Source of the DNA: a virus
Direction: 5' to 3' (one strand)
Length of the DNA stretch: 36,716 nucleotides
IMG/VR virus record: IMGVR_UViG_3300042870_000833
Coordinates: 1-36,716 of that record
Shown: in pieces, positions 9,310 through 16,573 of the stretch
How positions within the stretch are numbered: the first letter of the stretch is position 1
Layout: every line of letters begins with the position of its first letter
Program-made: the position numbers and the translations under genes
Notes under the pieces: model-generated
Databases searched by the model: none
What the model saw: the letters and a program-made list of their open reading frames with translations, nothing else
Told to the model about the DNA's origin: nothing

Positions 9310-9343
9310 TTGTAAGACTATCTTCTTATGTGTACACTCGCAA
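9310..9343. promoter_or_regulatory. Two superimposed promoters on opposite strands
   Basis: Plus strand: -35 TTGTAA (9310-9315), 17-nt spacer, -10 TACACT (9333-9338), 7 nt to ATG 9346. Minus strand: -35 TTGCGA (9338-9343), 17-nt spacer, -10 TAGTCT (9315-9320), driving ssb. The two use the same bases, so both could hardly be occupied at once. GGTTG and CAACC flank the element as an inverted repeat. Confidence 0.7.
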
Positions 9344-9345
9344 CC

Positions 9346-9621
9346 ATGAGTAAGAAAAATGAATTTGAAGTTCGCCTTGACGTTGTAAAGCACATGTCAA
9401 AAATGCTTCTAGAGATGTCAGAAGTTGACTTTGAAGCAATGAGCCCCGAAGACGAGTTAATAATGTTGGAAGACTTTGAAGAAGTTGCTGGTCACTTACT
9501 TGATTCCATCGGATTTAAGCCCTCAAATAGTGAAAATGGGGTTAATTTCACTGCAGAATTCAGCATTATTGACCCTGAAAAATATATTACGGATTTTTTA
9601 GATAAAAGCAGTGACTCCTGA
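9346..9621 (+). CDS. Acidic hypothetical protein, probably leaderless
   Basis: 91 residues, Glu/Asp rich (EVDFEAMSPEDELIMLEDFEEV), mostly helical, no recognisable family. ATG 9346 lies 7 nt after a -10 box with no ribosome site, so the message is probably leaderless. It is the first gene of a short plus-strand run that includes the secreted lysin. The charge suggests a DNA mimic or protein-binding role, which is a guess. Confidence 0.7.
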   Translation: MSKKNEFEVRLDVVKHMSKMLLEMSEVDFEAMSPEDELIMLEDFEEVAGHLLDSIGFKPSNSENGVNFTAEFSIIDPEKYITDFLDKSSDS

Positions 9622-9639
9622 CCCTTGCTCCGTAAGGGT
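9621..9639 (+). terminator. Weak hairpin after the acidic gene
   Basis: ACCCTT and AAGGGT pair around a 7-nt loop directly at the stop codon, followed by TTCCC rather than a T run. It may be a weak terminator. Confidence 0.35.
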
Positions 9640-9689
9640 TTCCCAAGGTCAAAATATGAATCCTTTGCGTACCAAGGGTTTCCTAATGG

Positions 9690-9717
9690 TTGACTGTGTG
9701 ACAAAAATTGGTAAAAT
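9690..9717 (+). promoter_or_regulatory. SigA-type promoter of the Rpf-like lysin
   Basis: -35 TTGACT (9690-9695), 16-nt spacer, -10 TAAAAT (9712-9717). It is the most consensus-like promoter in the window that lacks the repeated spacer, and leaves a leader of about 80 nt before the start at 9805. Confidence 0.75.
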
Positions 9718-9747
9718 AGTTATGTTCAGTTAAACACTGACGACGAC

Positions 9748-9782
9748 ATAGGCAAGCGCTTGTTATCTGCTTGTTGACCTAT
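9748..9782 (+). promoter_or_regulatory. 5' leader hairpin of the lysin mRNA
   Basis: ATAGG CAAGC (9748-9757) pairs with GCTTG (9769-9773) and CCTAT (9778-9782), giving a 5+5 bp stem with a small bulge inside the leader. It ends about 20 nt before the start codon and could tune translation. Confidence 0.45.
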
Positions 9783-9804
9783 CCGCCGAACACTGGAGCA
9801 CCCA

Positions 9805-10560
9805 TTGACCAAGAAACACTTCCTATTGGCTTTTGCCATCCTCTTTGTTGTATTGATACCCACTGTGGTATTTGCTCAAAGTTCACTACAAGAATTTCCA
9901 AACGGAAACGTTCCAGTAGTGATTGAGGAGGTGACGTCAAAAAACAGTGTATTAATCAGGTCAACTCTCACAAAAACAAAAAAACCAAAAGCAACTACAA
10001 AGTTCTGGGAAGAAGTTGCAGTGTGTGAGACAAATAGCAACTGGCAAGATGGTGGCAAGTGGTCTGGTGGTCTTGGCATCTATCAAGGAACTTGGGAAAA
10101 CTGGGGCGGGGACGAGTTTGCCCCTACTCCACCAAAAGCAACCAAAGAAGAACAAATCATTGTTGCCAATAGAGTCTCTACTCAGGGTTACAAAACAATC
10201 CGTCATCGTGACCCTAAATGGGCAAAGATACACGGCGTTCCCGTCTCTTACGTATGGGAAAAGGAAGCAGTTGGCTTCGGTGGCTGGGGTTGCTACAAAT
10301 CAAAGTCAACAGGCAAGTACAGAATGGCTAAGCCTCGCCTTTACTACCACGACAAACCACACTTAGTTCCTCTTGCGCAGTTCTATTTCAACGAGCGAGG
10401 CATGATTGTTAAAGACTTGCAAACGTTTCTTCGTGTCACGGTGGACGGCCACTACGGGGCTAAGACCAGAGAGGCCCACGTTAGATGGCTAAAACTTAAA
10501 GGTCACTCCACCGAAGGGGTACCAACAACTCCTTCAAACAGAGTGGTAATTACTCAATAA
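9805..10560 (+). CDS. Secreted Rpf-like transglycosylase with peptidoglycan-binding domain
   Basis: 251 residues. A signal peptide (Lys-Lys, hydrophobic 6-23, VVFA-Q cut near 24) is followed by a resuscitation-promoting-factor/transglycosylase-like domain: FWEEVAVCETNSNW with catalytic Glu75, GGLGIYQGTWENWGG, and ATKEEQIIVANRV. The paired Cys74 and Cys163 may form a disulfide. Residues about 198-232 (GMIVKDLQTFLRVTVDGHYGAKT) fit a PG_binding_1 domain. It should cut glycan strands of the actinobacterial wall from outside the membrane, either as endolysin exported by the host Sec system or as a wall-opening factor. The start is TTG at 9805, with GGAG 7 nt upstream. It has its own promoter at 9690-9717. 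Confidence 0.88.
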   Translation: MTKKHFLLAFAILFVVLIPTVVFAQSSLQEFPNGNVPVVIEEVTSKNSVLIRSTLTKTKKPKATTKFWEEVAVCETNSNWQDGGKWSGGLGIYQGTWENWGGDEFAPTPPKATKEEQIIVANRVSTQGYKTIRHRDPKWAKIHGVPVSYVWEKEAVGFGGWGCYKSKSTGKYRMAKPRLYYHDKPHLVPLAQFYFNERGMIVKDLQTFLRVTVDGHYGAKTREAHVRWLKLKGHSTEGVPTTPSNRVVITQ

Positions 10561-10578
10561 AACTGATACATTCGGTTT

Positions 10579-10920
10579 ATGTACTCATCACCATTTGAAG
10601 ACCCAACGTTCAGAGTCCCGGACCTAACAGTTGGAGAAGTTGAACTCCTTCTTAGGGACAACGCGGAAACAATCAAACTGCTTCTCGGCGTAGTGCGTGA
10701 ATGGTTTATTCCGATGATGCAGAACTACTCGGAAGAGATATGGTGTGCTGGCTGGCTTCAAGACCTTGAAGTGCGACTTCCTCAAATGGTTCCTTCAGTG
10801 GCCATCGCCGCGGGACTACTGGGAGAAATTCCTTTCTGGGACGATTCGGTAAAGTTGGAAGACTTTGATGACGACCCAATCCGTTGGAAAAAATACGATG
10901 TCACGCAAATCGCTGATTGA
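10579..10920 (+). CDS. Hypothetical helical acidic protein
   Basis: 113 residues, mostly helical with a Trp-rich middle (REWFIPMM, IWCAGWLQDLE) and an acidic end (LEDFDDDPIRWKKYD). No family recognised. It follows the lysin by 18 bp and overlaps the next gene by 23 nt, so it is likely in the same transcript; a lysis accessory role is possible but unsupported. No strong ribosome site is visible before ATG 10579. Confidence 0.65.
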   Translation: MYSSPFEDPTFRVPDLTVGEVELLLRDNAETIKLLLGVVREWFIPMMQNYSEEIWCAGWLQDLEVRLPQMVPSVAIAAGLLGEIPFWDDSVKLEDFDDDPIRWKKYDVTQIAD

Positions 10921-11074
10921 CCAATACGGTGCCGAAGTAATACTTCGTTGCAAATGCGGAAATACTCCCTCGCACATGATGGACCTCAAAGCCCCGAGAT
11001 GCCCGGTTTGTCGTGAGACTACGGAGATTCTTTTTGGTGAGAACTGGGAATCAATAAAAGACAAATACAGATAA
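10898..11074 (+). CDS. Zinc-ribbon microprotein
   Basis: 58 residues with CKCGN and CPVCRE, a two-pair zinc ribbon, and a Lys/Glu-rich tail. ATG 10898 lies inside the end of the preceding gene in another frame, typical of coupled phage genes. Function unknown. Confidence 0.7.
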   Translation: MSRKSLIDQYGAEVILRCKCGNTPSHMMDLKAPRCPVCRETTEILFGENWESIKDKYR

Positions 11075-11077
11075 AAG

Positions 11078-11106
11078 TTGTAACTACAACCTCTTATAGG
11101 TATAAT
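11078..11106 (+). promoter_or_regulatory. Promoter-like element pointing antisense into the 11106-11426 gene
   Basis: -35 TTGTAA (11078-11083), 17-nt spacer CTACAACCTCTTATAGG, -10 TATAAT (11101-11106). The gene over which it points runs the other way. It could yield an antisense RNA or a 16-codon frame from ATG 11121. Confidence 0.5.
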
Positions 11107-11426
11107 TAAGGTAACAGGTTATGAGTAACACGATTCTGATAAATCCAACCTTTGGGTCGTTTATCAAGCATTAAATACTCCGAAGGTCCGAGTCTGGCAA
11201 CTTTGCCACACGGATACTTGATTGCTTCACTAGGCGTGTACATCAAACATACAGAGCATCGCTCAACCATTTGATACTCAGGCTTTGGACTCACTCCTAT
11301 GGACATCGGGTCTTCCACTATCTCAAACTTGTGCGTTAAAAGGTTTGCTTGCACTTCTTCTTCCGAACCAGAAAACGGGACCGCATCTCCGGGCGCAAGT
11401 TGATATCTTCCCCCAAACAGGCTCAT
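11106..11426 (-). CDS. Hypothetical protein with Cys triad
   Basis: 106 residues. The middle has CSVCLMYTPSEAIKYPCGKVA, a three-Cys knuckle, and the end is basic and aromatic. No family recognised. ATG 11426 overlaps the previous stop as ATGA. Its last codons overlap the -10 of the plus-strand promoter at 11078-11106. Confidence 0.7.
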   Translation of the reverse strand: MSLFGGRYQLAPGDAVPFSGSEEEVQANLLTHKFEIVEDPMSIGVSPKPEYQMVERCSVCLMYTPSEAIKYPCGKVARLGPSEYLMLDKRPKGWIYQNRVTHNLLP

Positions 11427-11821
11427 GCTCCCACCTCGGGCTCCATGATTTCATCAACAATCAGTTTGGCGTACTTACGGCGTAAGCGCCACAACTTCTC
11501 ATTTAGTTCCTTGAACGACCTCGTGTGTCGTGCCTTTGAAGACATGTGCGGGTCAAAAGTCCCGTACTTCTTGAAAGCGATATTGTCAAGGTCGGGCGAC
11601 TCAAGAATGATGTCTGAAATCCAGTCGGCTTTCTTGTCCATTGAAAGCATCAGTTCACACATTCCGTCGTAACCGAATTCGTTGTAAACCTTATGTGCAA
11701 CAATGTCGCAATAGTGCTTGCGGTAAATCTGCTCTGATGTTCCTGCGCTCATGAATTGACTAAGAAACTCAGCCATCATCTCGGTTGGTTCACCTTCGGA
11801 TTCAAATGATTCTTCGTCCAT
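11423..11821 (-). CDS. Hypothetical helical protein
   Basis: 132 residues, acidic N-terminus (MDEESFESEGEPTEMM), then helical with a basic patch SSKARHTRSFKELNEKLWRLRRKYAKL near the C-terminus that could bind nucleic acid. No family recognised. It is the first gene after the promoter at 11839-11867 and is coupled to the next gene by ATGA. Confidence 0.7.
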   Translation of the reverse strand: MDEESFESEGEPTEMMAEFLSQFMSAGTSEQIYRKHYCDIVAHKVYNEFGYDGMCELMLSMDKKADWISDIILESPDLDNIAFKKYGTFDPHMSSKARHTRSFKELNEKLWRLRRKYAKLIVDEIMEPEVGA

Positions 11822-11838
11822 AAGCCCCCATTGTAGTC

Positions 11839-11867
11839 ATACTAATTATGACACTCGGGTGTGTCAA
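11839..11867 (-). promoter_or_regulatory. Promoter of the 11821 gene
   Basis: -35 TTGACA (11862-11867), 17-nt spacer, -10 TAGTAT (11839-11844). The -35 overlaps the stop codon of the DUF932 gene. A 17-nt leader with a G run follows. Confidence 0.7.
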
Positions 11868-12889
11868 GCAAGCGCAAGGATAATTGACTGTGTTTCTGCC
11901 TTTTTGCGTGAAACCCATGAGTTGCTATCCATTGATGCGATTGCTCGTTCTTCTGGTCTGGCGTCCCGATAATGGTCAAGGTACTCACCAACAGCGTTGT
12001 ATGCTGACCAACCATTAAAACCGTAGCCACCAGCATTCTTGTCATTGATGTACAAACCACGAACAAGCAGATGAATGTCGTCAACGTTTTTCTTTTGACG
12101 GTCGGTTTCGTCTTTCTTGTGAGGAAACACACCGTTTACGATTTTATCAAGGGCCGAAGAACCGGCCGGGACTGGTACTTCAAGAAGTTGCTTGGCAGTT
12201 CTCTCAAAACCTGTTGCCCAAATAGTTGAGAGTTTGATTACTTCGGTTGCATCCTCAATTGCGGCTTCTGCATTACGGGTGTGTCGTGCTGTGAAAACTG
12301 CGCTTGCCGCACCAAGTCCTGCGATGACCGTATTCTTGCAGACGGCTCGGATTGATGTGTTTGCGTATGTGATTGCTGTCTTGCCATCGTGTCCATTACG
12401 AACAAGCAGGTAACGCTGAATCTTGTCGTTGATTCCATTTGGGTCAATAATGAGTGCACCCAAGTCAAGACATGCGAAAAACTCACGACCATCGTTTAGT
12501 ACGCCACAGGTATCCACGATTGCGTCGCCCGCTGAGGCCCCGACAATCGCTAGCGCACGGTCAAGACAGTCCTTGTTTTGTTGAACTACAAAACGGGTTC
12601 CAACCGTTGAAAGCCCATCAATAGTTCCGTCTGGATTTACCCGAACTGTCGCACGGCTGTCTGAGATGAATACGGGACTACCGTCGGGATTGCGCAGCGG
12701 GTTGAGGTCATCATCAACTGCGATTACCTTAGTCAAGGCGACATCAAAGTCTGCCTGTGCTGCCGTGAGCATTGCTTCAGCGGTCTGGAGACCAGCCATT
12801 GGCTGTCCGAGTCTGTGCCAAGGGATTTCCCTGTCAGCATAAGCCATCTTGGCTCTACCCATTACGTCTCGTTCTAGTTCATGTGCCAT
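11864..12889 (-). CDS. DUF932 phage/plasmid protein
   Basis: 341 residues beginning MAHELERDVMGRAKMAYADREIPWHRLGQPM, the hallmark opening of the DUF932 (phage/plasmid-like TIGR03299) family, common in actinophages and mobile plasmids. The molecular role of the family is not settled; a link to DNA metabolism is often assumed. The start ATG 12889 has AAAGG 9 nt upstream; a longer reading from 13015 would be Cys-rich and lack a ribosome site. The promoter lies at 12919-12947. Confidence 0.9.
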   Translation of the reverse strand: MAHELERDVMGRAKMAYADREIPWHRLGQPMAGLQTAEAMLTAAQADFDVALTKVIAVDDDLNPLRNPDGSPVFISDSRATVRVNPDGTIDGLSTVGTRFVVQQNKDCLDRALAIVGASAGDAIVDTCGVLNDGREFFACLDLGALIIDPNGINDKIQRYLLVRNGHDGKTAITYANTSIRAVCKNTVIAGLGAASAVFTARHTRNAEAAIEDATEVIKLSTIWATGFERTAKQLLEVPVPAGSSALDKIVNGVFPHKKDETDRQKKNVDDIHLLVRGLYINDKNAGGYGFNGWSAYNAVGEYLDHYRDARPEERAIASMDSNSWVSRKKAETQSIILALA

Positions 12890-12918
12890 CTCTAAACCTT
12901 TCGTTAGATTTATGAGAA

Positions 12919-12947
12919 AGCATACTACGTAATGATGAAACAAACAA
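12919..12947 (-). promoter_or_regulatory. Promoter of the DUF932 gene
   Basis: -35 TTGTTT (12942-12947), 17-nt spacer GTTTCATCATTACGTAG, -10 TATGCT (12919-12924). It lacks the repeated spacer. The leader is about 22 nt, with AAAGG. Confidence 0.6.
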
Positions 12948-13006
12948 CTCCGCCGGGAAGTTTGTGAGCCCAGCGTTTTGTCTTGCGAGTCAGGGGTGGG
13001 ACAGCA

Positions 13007-13041
13007 AAAACCCACCTGTCGGAGGGCAACAGGTGGGTTTT
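13007..13041. terminator. Perfect bidirectional terminator hairpin
   Basis: AAAACCCACCTGT (13007-13019) and ACAGGTGGGTTTT (13029-13041) pair over 13 bp with a 9-nt loop. T runs lie on both strands. It ends the two micro-genes to its right. Confidence 0.9.
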
Positions 13042-13065
13042 AAACTTGGAGGCTTTACAGCCTTA

Positions 13066-13191
13066 TCAGAATGGGGATTTTGTTTTCTTTTTCATTACAC
13101 TTTTTAGTTCCACTCGTGTAATTCGTAGGGCAACGAAGCCCGTGATGATTGCTACTGCTAGCAGGGGGTGAATGTTGATTGCTAAGTCCAT
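13066..13191 (-). CDS. Single-pass membrane microprotein
   Basis: 41 residues: a short N-terminus, hydrophobic span IHPLLAVAIITGFVALRI, then a basic tail ending KKKTKSPF. A type of micro-membrane protein common in phages. ATG 13191 lies inside the end of the preceding micro-gene. The terminator follows 25 bp after the stop. Function unknown. Confidence 0.6.
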   Translation of the reverse strand: MDLAINIHPLLAVAIITGFVALRITRVELKSVMKKKTKSPF

Positions 13192-13328
13192 TTCTTGACC
13201 TTCTTTCGCACCTTGATTTTGTATCCGTTGAAACGAAGTAGTTCCATGATGTGTTCGGGTATTCCGTCAGTAACCACTATTCCCTTTTGGTTAAGTGCTA
13301 GACGGATGATGTCCTTCTTCTTGTTCAT
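13182..13328 (-). CDS. Basic microprotein, leaderless
   Basis: 48 residues, Lys-rich ends (MNKKKDIIRL, KIKVRKKVKKWT) around ALNQKGIVVTDGIPEHIMELLRFNGY; likely a nucleic-acid binder. ATG 13328 is 6 nt after the -10 of a repeated-type promoter with no ribosome site. It overlaps the next gene by 10 nt. Confidence 0.65.
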   Translation of the reverse strand: MNKKKDIIRLALNQKGIVVTDGIPEHIMELLRFNGYKIKVRKKVKKWT

Positions 13329-13334
13329 GCCTTC

Positions 13335-13363
13335 ATACTATCGGTAGTAAGAGGTAGATACAA
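13335..13363 (-). promoter_or_regulatory. Repeated-type promoter, leaderless gene 13182
   Basis: -35 TTGTAT, spacer CTACCTCTTACTACCGA, -10 TAGTAT, 6 nt to ATG 13328. It starts 5 bp past the helicase stop. Confidence 0.85.
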
Positions 13364-13367
13364 CCTC

Positions 13368-15281
13368 TCAAACACCTTTTTTAAATAAACCCATCAGCAG
13401 TTCCCCTAGAGAATCACCTTCAGCAGCGGGACCTCCGTCCACAGCCTGATTCACCACACCACGCTTGCGCTCAATGAGAGAGTAGATATCTTCATCTATC
13501 GTTCCATCACACAGCAGGTAGGTCGCCGTGACTGACGACTTCTGTCCGAGCCTATGACAGCGACTATAAGTTTGGTCTACATCGGCGGGTGTCCACGGTA
13601 ATTCCACAAACAAAACATCTTGTGCGACTTGCAGGTTGTGCCCCGTCTTTGCCGCTTGGATTGAGAGGACAATGACTGGTGCTTCTTCACATGGCAATGT
13701 CATAAACTTGTGCTTCTGCGCTTCTATCTCGTTGATGTCCATGCCCCCTTGAATGCGTAGGTTGCCGAACGCAAGTGCGAGTTCATCTACTACATCTCTG
13801 TGGTGAGCAGCGATTACGACTTTGCGTCCTTCGGCAACACGGGACTCCACCCACTCCTTGATGACGGGCATCTTTGCTTTGGCTGACAGACGGCGCAATA
13901 CAGACAGGCGAACTAAGTGCTGATTTGACTCTGCCTTGATTTTTGCAACAACCGCTGCGGAGTTAGGGTTCAGCCCAAGTTCAAGTGCTATCTCTTTTGC
14001 TCGTTGCATGAGGTACTCAACGATGTCAGTTTCGGCTTTTTTGTATTCCTTCATGCCGGCTGCAGTCCCGTCAACAAGCACGGGGTCATGAACAACTGGG
14101 GGTAGGTCTGATAAAACCTGTTCTTTTGTGCGCCTTATGTAACAAGTTGAGCGAAGCAAGTCATTTAGTTCATCAAGATTGCTATGTCCATCAAGATGCC
14201 ATTGGCCCCACTTGTCTTTGAAGGCCCCGCAATAGCGTCGGTAAAAACCCCACTCTCCTCCGAACTTATCTAACTTTCCAAGAATGTTTAGTTGGCTTGC
14301 GTACTCGGCAGGTCGGTTGGTAACTGGAGTTCCCGTCAAACACAGAACAATTCCGTTCTTCGGGGCTGAACGTGCAATCTTCACCGCACTCTTTGTTCGC
14401 TGTGCTGTTGGCGTCTTGCAGTAATGACTCTCATCAAAAACGTAAGACTTGTGGTTTGAGAGTTGCTTTTCCCACTTATTAAGGTTAGAATAACTAATAA
14501 CAACCACATCATAATCAGATGGAAACTCTTTACGGTCTTTTACGACTGCAACCCTGATGTGTGGAAGCCACCTGTTATATTCCGCTTTCCAGTTCAGCAC
14601 GAGTGTTGCGGGGCAAACGACGACCGCTGGGTACGAATTACCTACATGTTCCAATGTCGCAATTGCTTGCAATGTTTTCCCCAAGCCCATCTCGTCTGCG
14701 ATGAAAGTGCGCCGTGCGTTACTTGCGTAAGCAACCCCTGCCCTTTGATACGGCAATAACGTTCCCGTCAGTCCCGACACTTCAATCTCGGCGTCAGTCA
14801 GCCGTGATGCTTCTCTAAGTTCCGACAGCGATGTGTCTACTTCTTTGAGCATTTCACGAACTTCGTCAGGAACCTGTTGCTTGAAGGTGTCTCCCCACTT
14901 CACAACGTCGGCAATACTGGTAACCGGGGCTCGCCATGCCATCGTCTTCTTGTCCCAAGTAACTCCTGCCACTTGTTTGACTGACTGAATCATTACTCTG
15001 TCATAACCAAAAGACATGGTAAGCCATTTGCCGTCGTAGTTAATGCCCTTCGCCTCGTTCTTGTGAGTAGGCAACGTGAATAACAGGACTTCGGGGTCAA
15101 TGTCAAAGTCGTTGTCCTGTGCGAACTGCCTTGCTTCGCTGAGACTCACCATCGGGGCTCGCCACACACGTGCGACCTTGTCCCACTTGGCTCCCTTTAT
15201 CTGTTTAACCTTTACAACCTGCTCGGGGTCGTAAGGAAAGTCAAGGACTAGGTGGTCATCATCAAGGCTGAGTTTTTTCAC
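13368..15281 (-). CDS. SNF2/SMARCAL1-like helicase with two HARP-like repeats
   Basis: 637 residues. Two N-terminal HARP-like repeats (GAKWDKVARVWRAP near 30-43, GVTWDKKTMAWRAP near 106-119) precede an SNF2 ATPase: DEMGLGKT at 196-203 (motif I), DESH at 283-286 (motif II), LTGTPVTNR (motif III), and SRCHRLGQKSSVTATYLL (motif VI). HARP-SNF2 proteins anneal ssDNA coated with SSB and remodel stalled forks, so it probably serves phage replication or recombination. Start is GTG 15281; TATGAT lies 6 nt before it, so it too may be leaderless, though the -35 is poor. It follows the LysM gene by 33 bp. Confidence 0.92.
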   Translation of the reverse strand: MKKLSLDDDHLVLDFPYDPEQVVKVKQIKGAKWDKVARVWRAPMVSLSEARQFAQDNDFDIDPEVLLFTLPTHKNEAKGINYDGKWLTMSFGYDRVMIQSVKQVAGVTWDKKTMAWRAPVTSIADVVKWGDTFKQQVPDEVREMLKEVDTSLSELREASRLTDAEIEVSGLTGTLLPYQRAGVAYASNARRTFIADEMGLGKTLQAIATLEHVGNSYPAVVVCPATLVLNWKAEYNRWLPHIRVAVVKDRKEFPSDYDVVVISYSNLNKWEKQLSNHKSYVFDESHYCKTPTAQRTKSAVKIARSAPKNGIVLCLTGTPVTNRPAEYASQLNILGKLDKFGGEWGFYRRYCGAFKDKWGQWHLDGHSNLDELNDLLRSTCYIRRTKEQVLSDLPPVVHDPVLVDGTAAGMKEYKKAETDIVEYLMQRAKEIALELGLNPNSAAVVAKIKAESNQHLVRLSVLRRLSAKAKMPVIKEWVESRVAEGRKVVIAAHHRDVVDELALAFGNLRIQGGMDINEIEAQKHKFMTLPCEEAPVIVLSIQAAKTGHNLQVAQDVLFVELPWTPADVDQTYSRCHRLGQKSSVTATYLLCDGTIDEDIYSLIERKRGVVNQAVDGGPAAEGDSLGELLMGLFKKGV

Positions 15282-15314
15282 ACCCGCATCATAGCCCAGC
15301 GTTTGCGCTTCACC

Positions 15315-15578
15315 TTACTTATCGCTCAATTGAATGATGTCGCCTGTATCAAGCGTGCTAGTACCACGCTCATTGGCTATGTCCCAACTTGCTTGAAGTG
15401 TGTGCCCCTTACAGTGTCTTTCGGTAATGCCTGAGAGTGTGTCGCCTCGCTCTACTGTCACGCTTGCAGTGGGACACGAGTAGTTGTACTTGCTGTCAAT
15501 AACGTTGCTGAATAGCAGGGCTACTGGCACCAATACGATAATGCCAACGGCTATGCGTCTTTTGATGTATTTACTCAT
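15315..15578 (-). CDS. Membrane-anchored LysM protein
   Basis: 87 residues: basic N-terminus, hydrophobic anchor IAVGIIVLVPVALLFSNVI, then a single LysM domain (VTVERGDTLSGITERHCKGHTLQASWDIAN...DTGDIIQLSD). LysM binds N-acetylglucosamine glycans, so the protein would sit in the membrane with its domain on the wall. A role in lysis, superinfection control or host-surface change is possible. It has a repeated-type promoter and is leaderless (ATG 6 nt after the -10). Confidence 0.88.
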   Translation of the reverse strand: MSKYIKRRIAVGIIVLVPVALLFSNVIDSKYNYSCPTASVTVERGDTLSGITERHCKGHTLQASWDIANERGTSTLDTGDIIQLSDK

Positions 15579-15584
15579 ATCTTC

Positions 15585-15613
15585 ACTCTATCTGTAATAA
15601 AAGGTAAAAGCAA
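15585..15613 (-). promoter_or_regulatory. Repeated-type promoter, LysM gene
   Basis: -35 TTGCTT, spacer TTACCTTTTATTACAGA, -10 TAGAGT, 6 nt to ATG 15578. A DnaA box begins 17 bp beyond the -35. Confidence 0.8.
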
Positions 15614-15630
15614 CCCCAAACAAAAGAAAG

Positions 15631-15639
15631 TTATCCACA
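15631..15639 (+). promoter_or_regulatory. DnaA box upstream of the LysM promoter
   Basis: Perfect TTATCCACA. The 15614-15793 stretch holds no gene; it carries this box and the first copy of the CTAATC/GGTGGCGG repeat. Confidence 0.7.
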
Positions 15640-15700
15640 GCCTTTTTGTAGATTCTTATCAGCCGAAGTCCCGGATTACGGCAGCCAGAAAATATCATCC

Positions 15701-15725
15701 CTAATCTACTAACGGTGGCGGAAAG
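15701..15725 (+). repeat. CTAATC-N5-ACGGTGGCGGAAAG repeat, copy 1
   Basis: Both halves present with the standard 5-bp gap, in a gene-free region. Confidence 0.8.
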
Positions 15726-15793
15726 GAATTCGGAGTAACCGTCTAGACGCAAGAGGACAACGACGGGGCTGCAGCGGGAACGTGCGATAAAAC

Positions 15794-15825
15794 AAGAAAA
15801 AACCCCAACCCGAAGGCTGAGGTTT
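15794..15825 (-). terminator. Terminator of the candidate small RNA
   Basis: On the minus strand AAACCTCAGCC pairs with the GGTTGGGGTTT side over 11 bp (two G-U) around a TTCG tetraloop, followed by TTTTTTC. Confidence 0.8.
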
Positions 15826-15900
15826 ATTTCCCATTTCCCGTTAGCGAAACTAATTGTGTGGTCTTACCGAATCCGATTAACCACCGCCAGTTGGCTGGCT
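15794..15900 (-). ncRNA. Candidate small RNA between a repeated-type promoter and a terminator
   Basis: A repeated-type promoter (15907-15935) points here, but no ATG follows its -10 and no ribosome site with a sensible frame is present. The transcript would be about 107 nt, begin near 15900 with an early GCCAACTGGC hairpin, and finish at a good terminator. The only ATG frame runs through the terminator. Function unknown; antisense targets cannot be searched here. Confidence 0.6.
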
Positions 15901-15906
15901 ACTTCC

Positions 15907-15935
15907 ATTATACGGATAGTAGAAGGCGACTGCAA
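15907..15935 (-). promoter_or_regulatory. Repeated-type promoter, small RNA
   Basis: -35 TTGCAG, spacer TCGCCTTCTACTATCCG, -10 TATAAT, then GGAAGT but no ATG. Confidence 0.75.
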
Positions 15936-15938
15936 CCT

Positions 15939-16190
15939 TCAGTCCTTGTTGTTCTCTTCGTACCACAACGTCTTCACCACTTCAGCCACCTTGATGTGGA
16001 TGTAGTCTTGGTGGAATGGGTCAAACATGGTGCCTTGAATGTGAGCCGCTATTGCGGGGCGCTCCTTGTGGAGTTTGTTGAAGAACACCTGACCTAGACG
16101 CTTCTGATTCGCTGGATGCTCCCAAGAGGCGTACACTCTATCCACGAACTCTTCGTAGGTACCGTCTTCGTAGTGGTCGTCAAACGTCAT
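15939..16190 (-). CDS. Small acidic phage protein
   Basis: 83 residues: TYEEFVDRVYASWEHPANQKRLGQVFFNKLHKERPAIAAHI, then GTMFDPFHQD. The RxGQxxxNxL...P..A..IxGTxxDPF pattern recurs in small proteins of many phages, but I know of no assigned function. ATG 16190 overlaps the preceding stop (ATGA). The small-RNA promoter starts right after its stop. Confidence 0.7.
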   Translation of the reverse strand: MTFDDHYEDGTYEEFVDRVYASWEHPANQKRLGQVFFNKLHKERPAIAAHIQGTMFDPFHQDYIHIKVAEVVKTLWYEENNKD

Positions 16191-16573
16191 TCGCTAACCC
16201 CATCTTCGTCGTATAGTTTCTTTACTGCGAAGTAAGTGCCGACTCCATATATCACAAGGAACGTTACCAATGGCCCGAGAGGCGTTTCCTCGTCCCAGTA
16301 AACATATTCATCACTGCCGATGTATGTATGGTATGGAATATACTGCTCGTAGTCGGTGTTGTTGAGCAACACGGAATCGCACTGTTCTCCTTCTGCGTAA
16401 GAGTATCCACACTCATCACCATACACCGGTTCAGCATTAGGGTTGTATGCGTCATTGTAAGCCCAATGCGTAGGTAGAAAAAACTCAGTGGAAAGATGCG
16501 ACAGTTTCACAACTCCCGTCAATGCGACTAAAGAAATGAATCCAATACTTAATGAACGCATACTTATGCGCAT
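16187..16573 (-). CDS. Two-pass membrane protein
   Basis: 128 residues from ATG 16573. N-terminal hydrophobic span LSIGFISLVALTGVVKL, a Tyr/Asp-rich middle with two Cys, and a second span PLGPLVTFLVIYGVGTYFAV before an acidic tail. The middle would lie outside the membrane. ATG 16573 overlaps the stop of the gene before (ATGCGCATAA); ATG 16561 is an alternative. No family recognised. Confidence 0.65.
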   Translation of the reverse strand: MRISMRSLSIGFISLVALTGVVKLSHLSTEFFLPTHWAYNDAYNPNAEPVYGDECGYSYAEGEQCDSVLLNNTDYEQYIPYHTYIGSDEYVYWDEETPLGPLVTFLVIYGVGTYFAVKKLYDEDGVSE

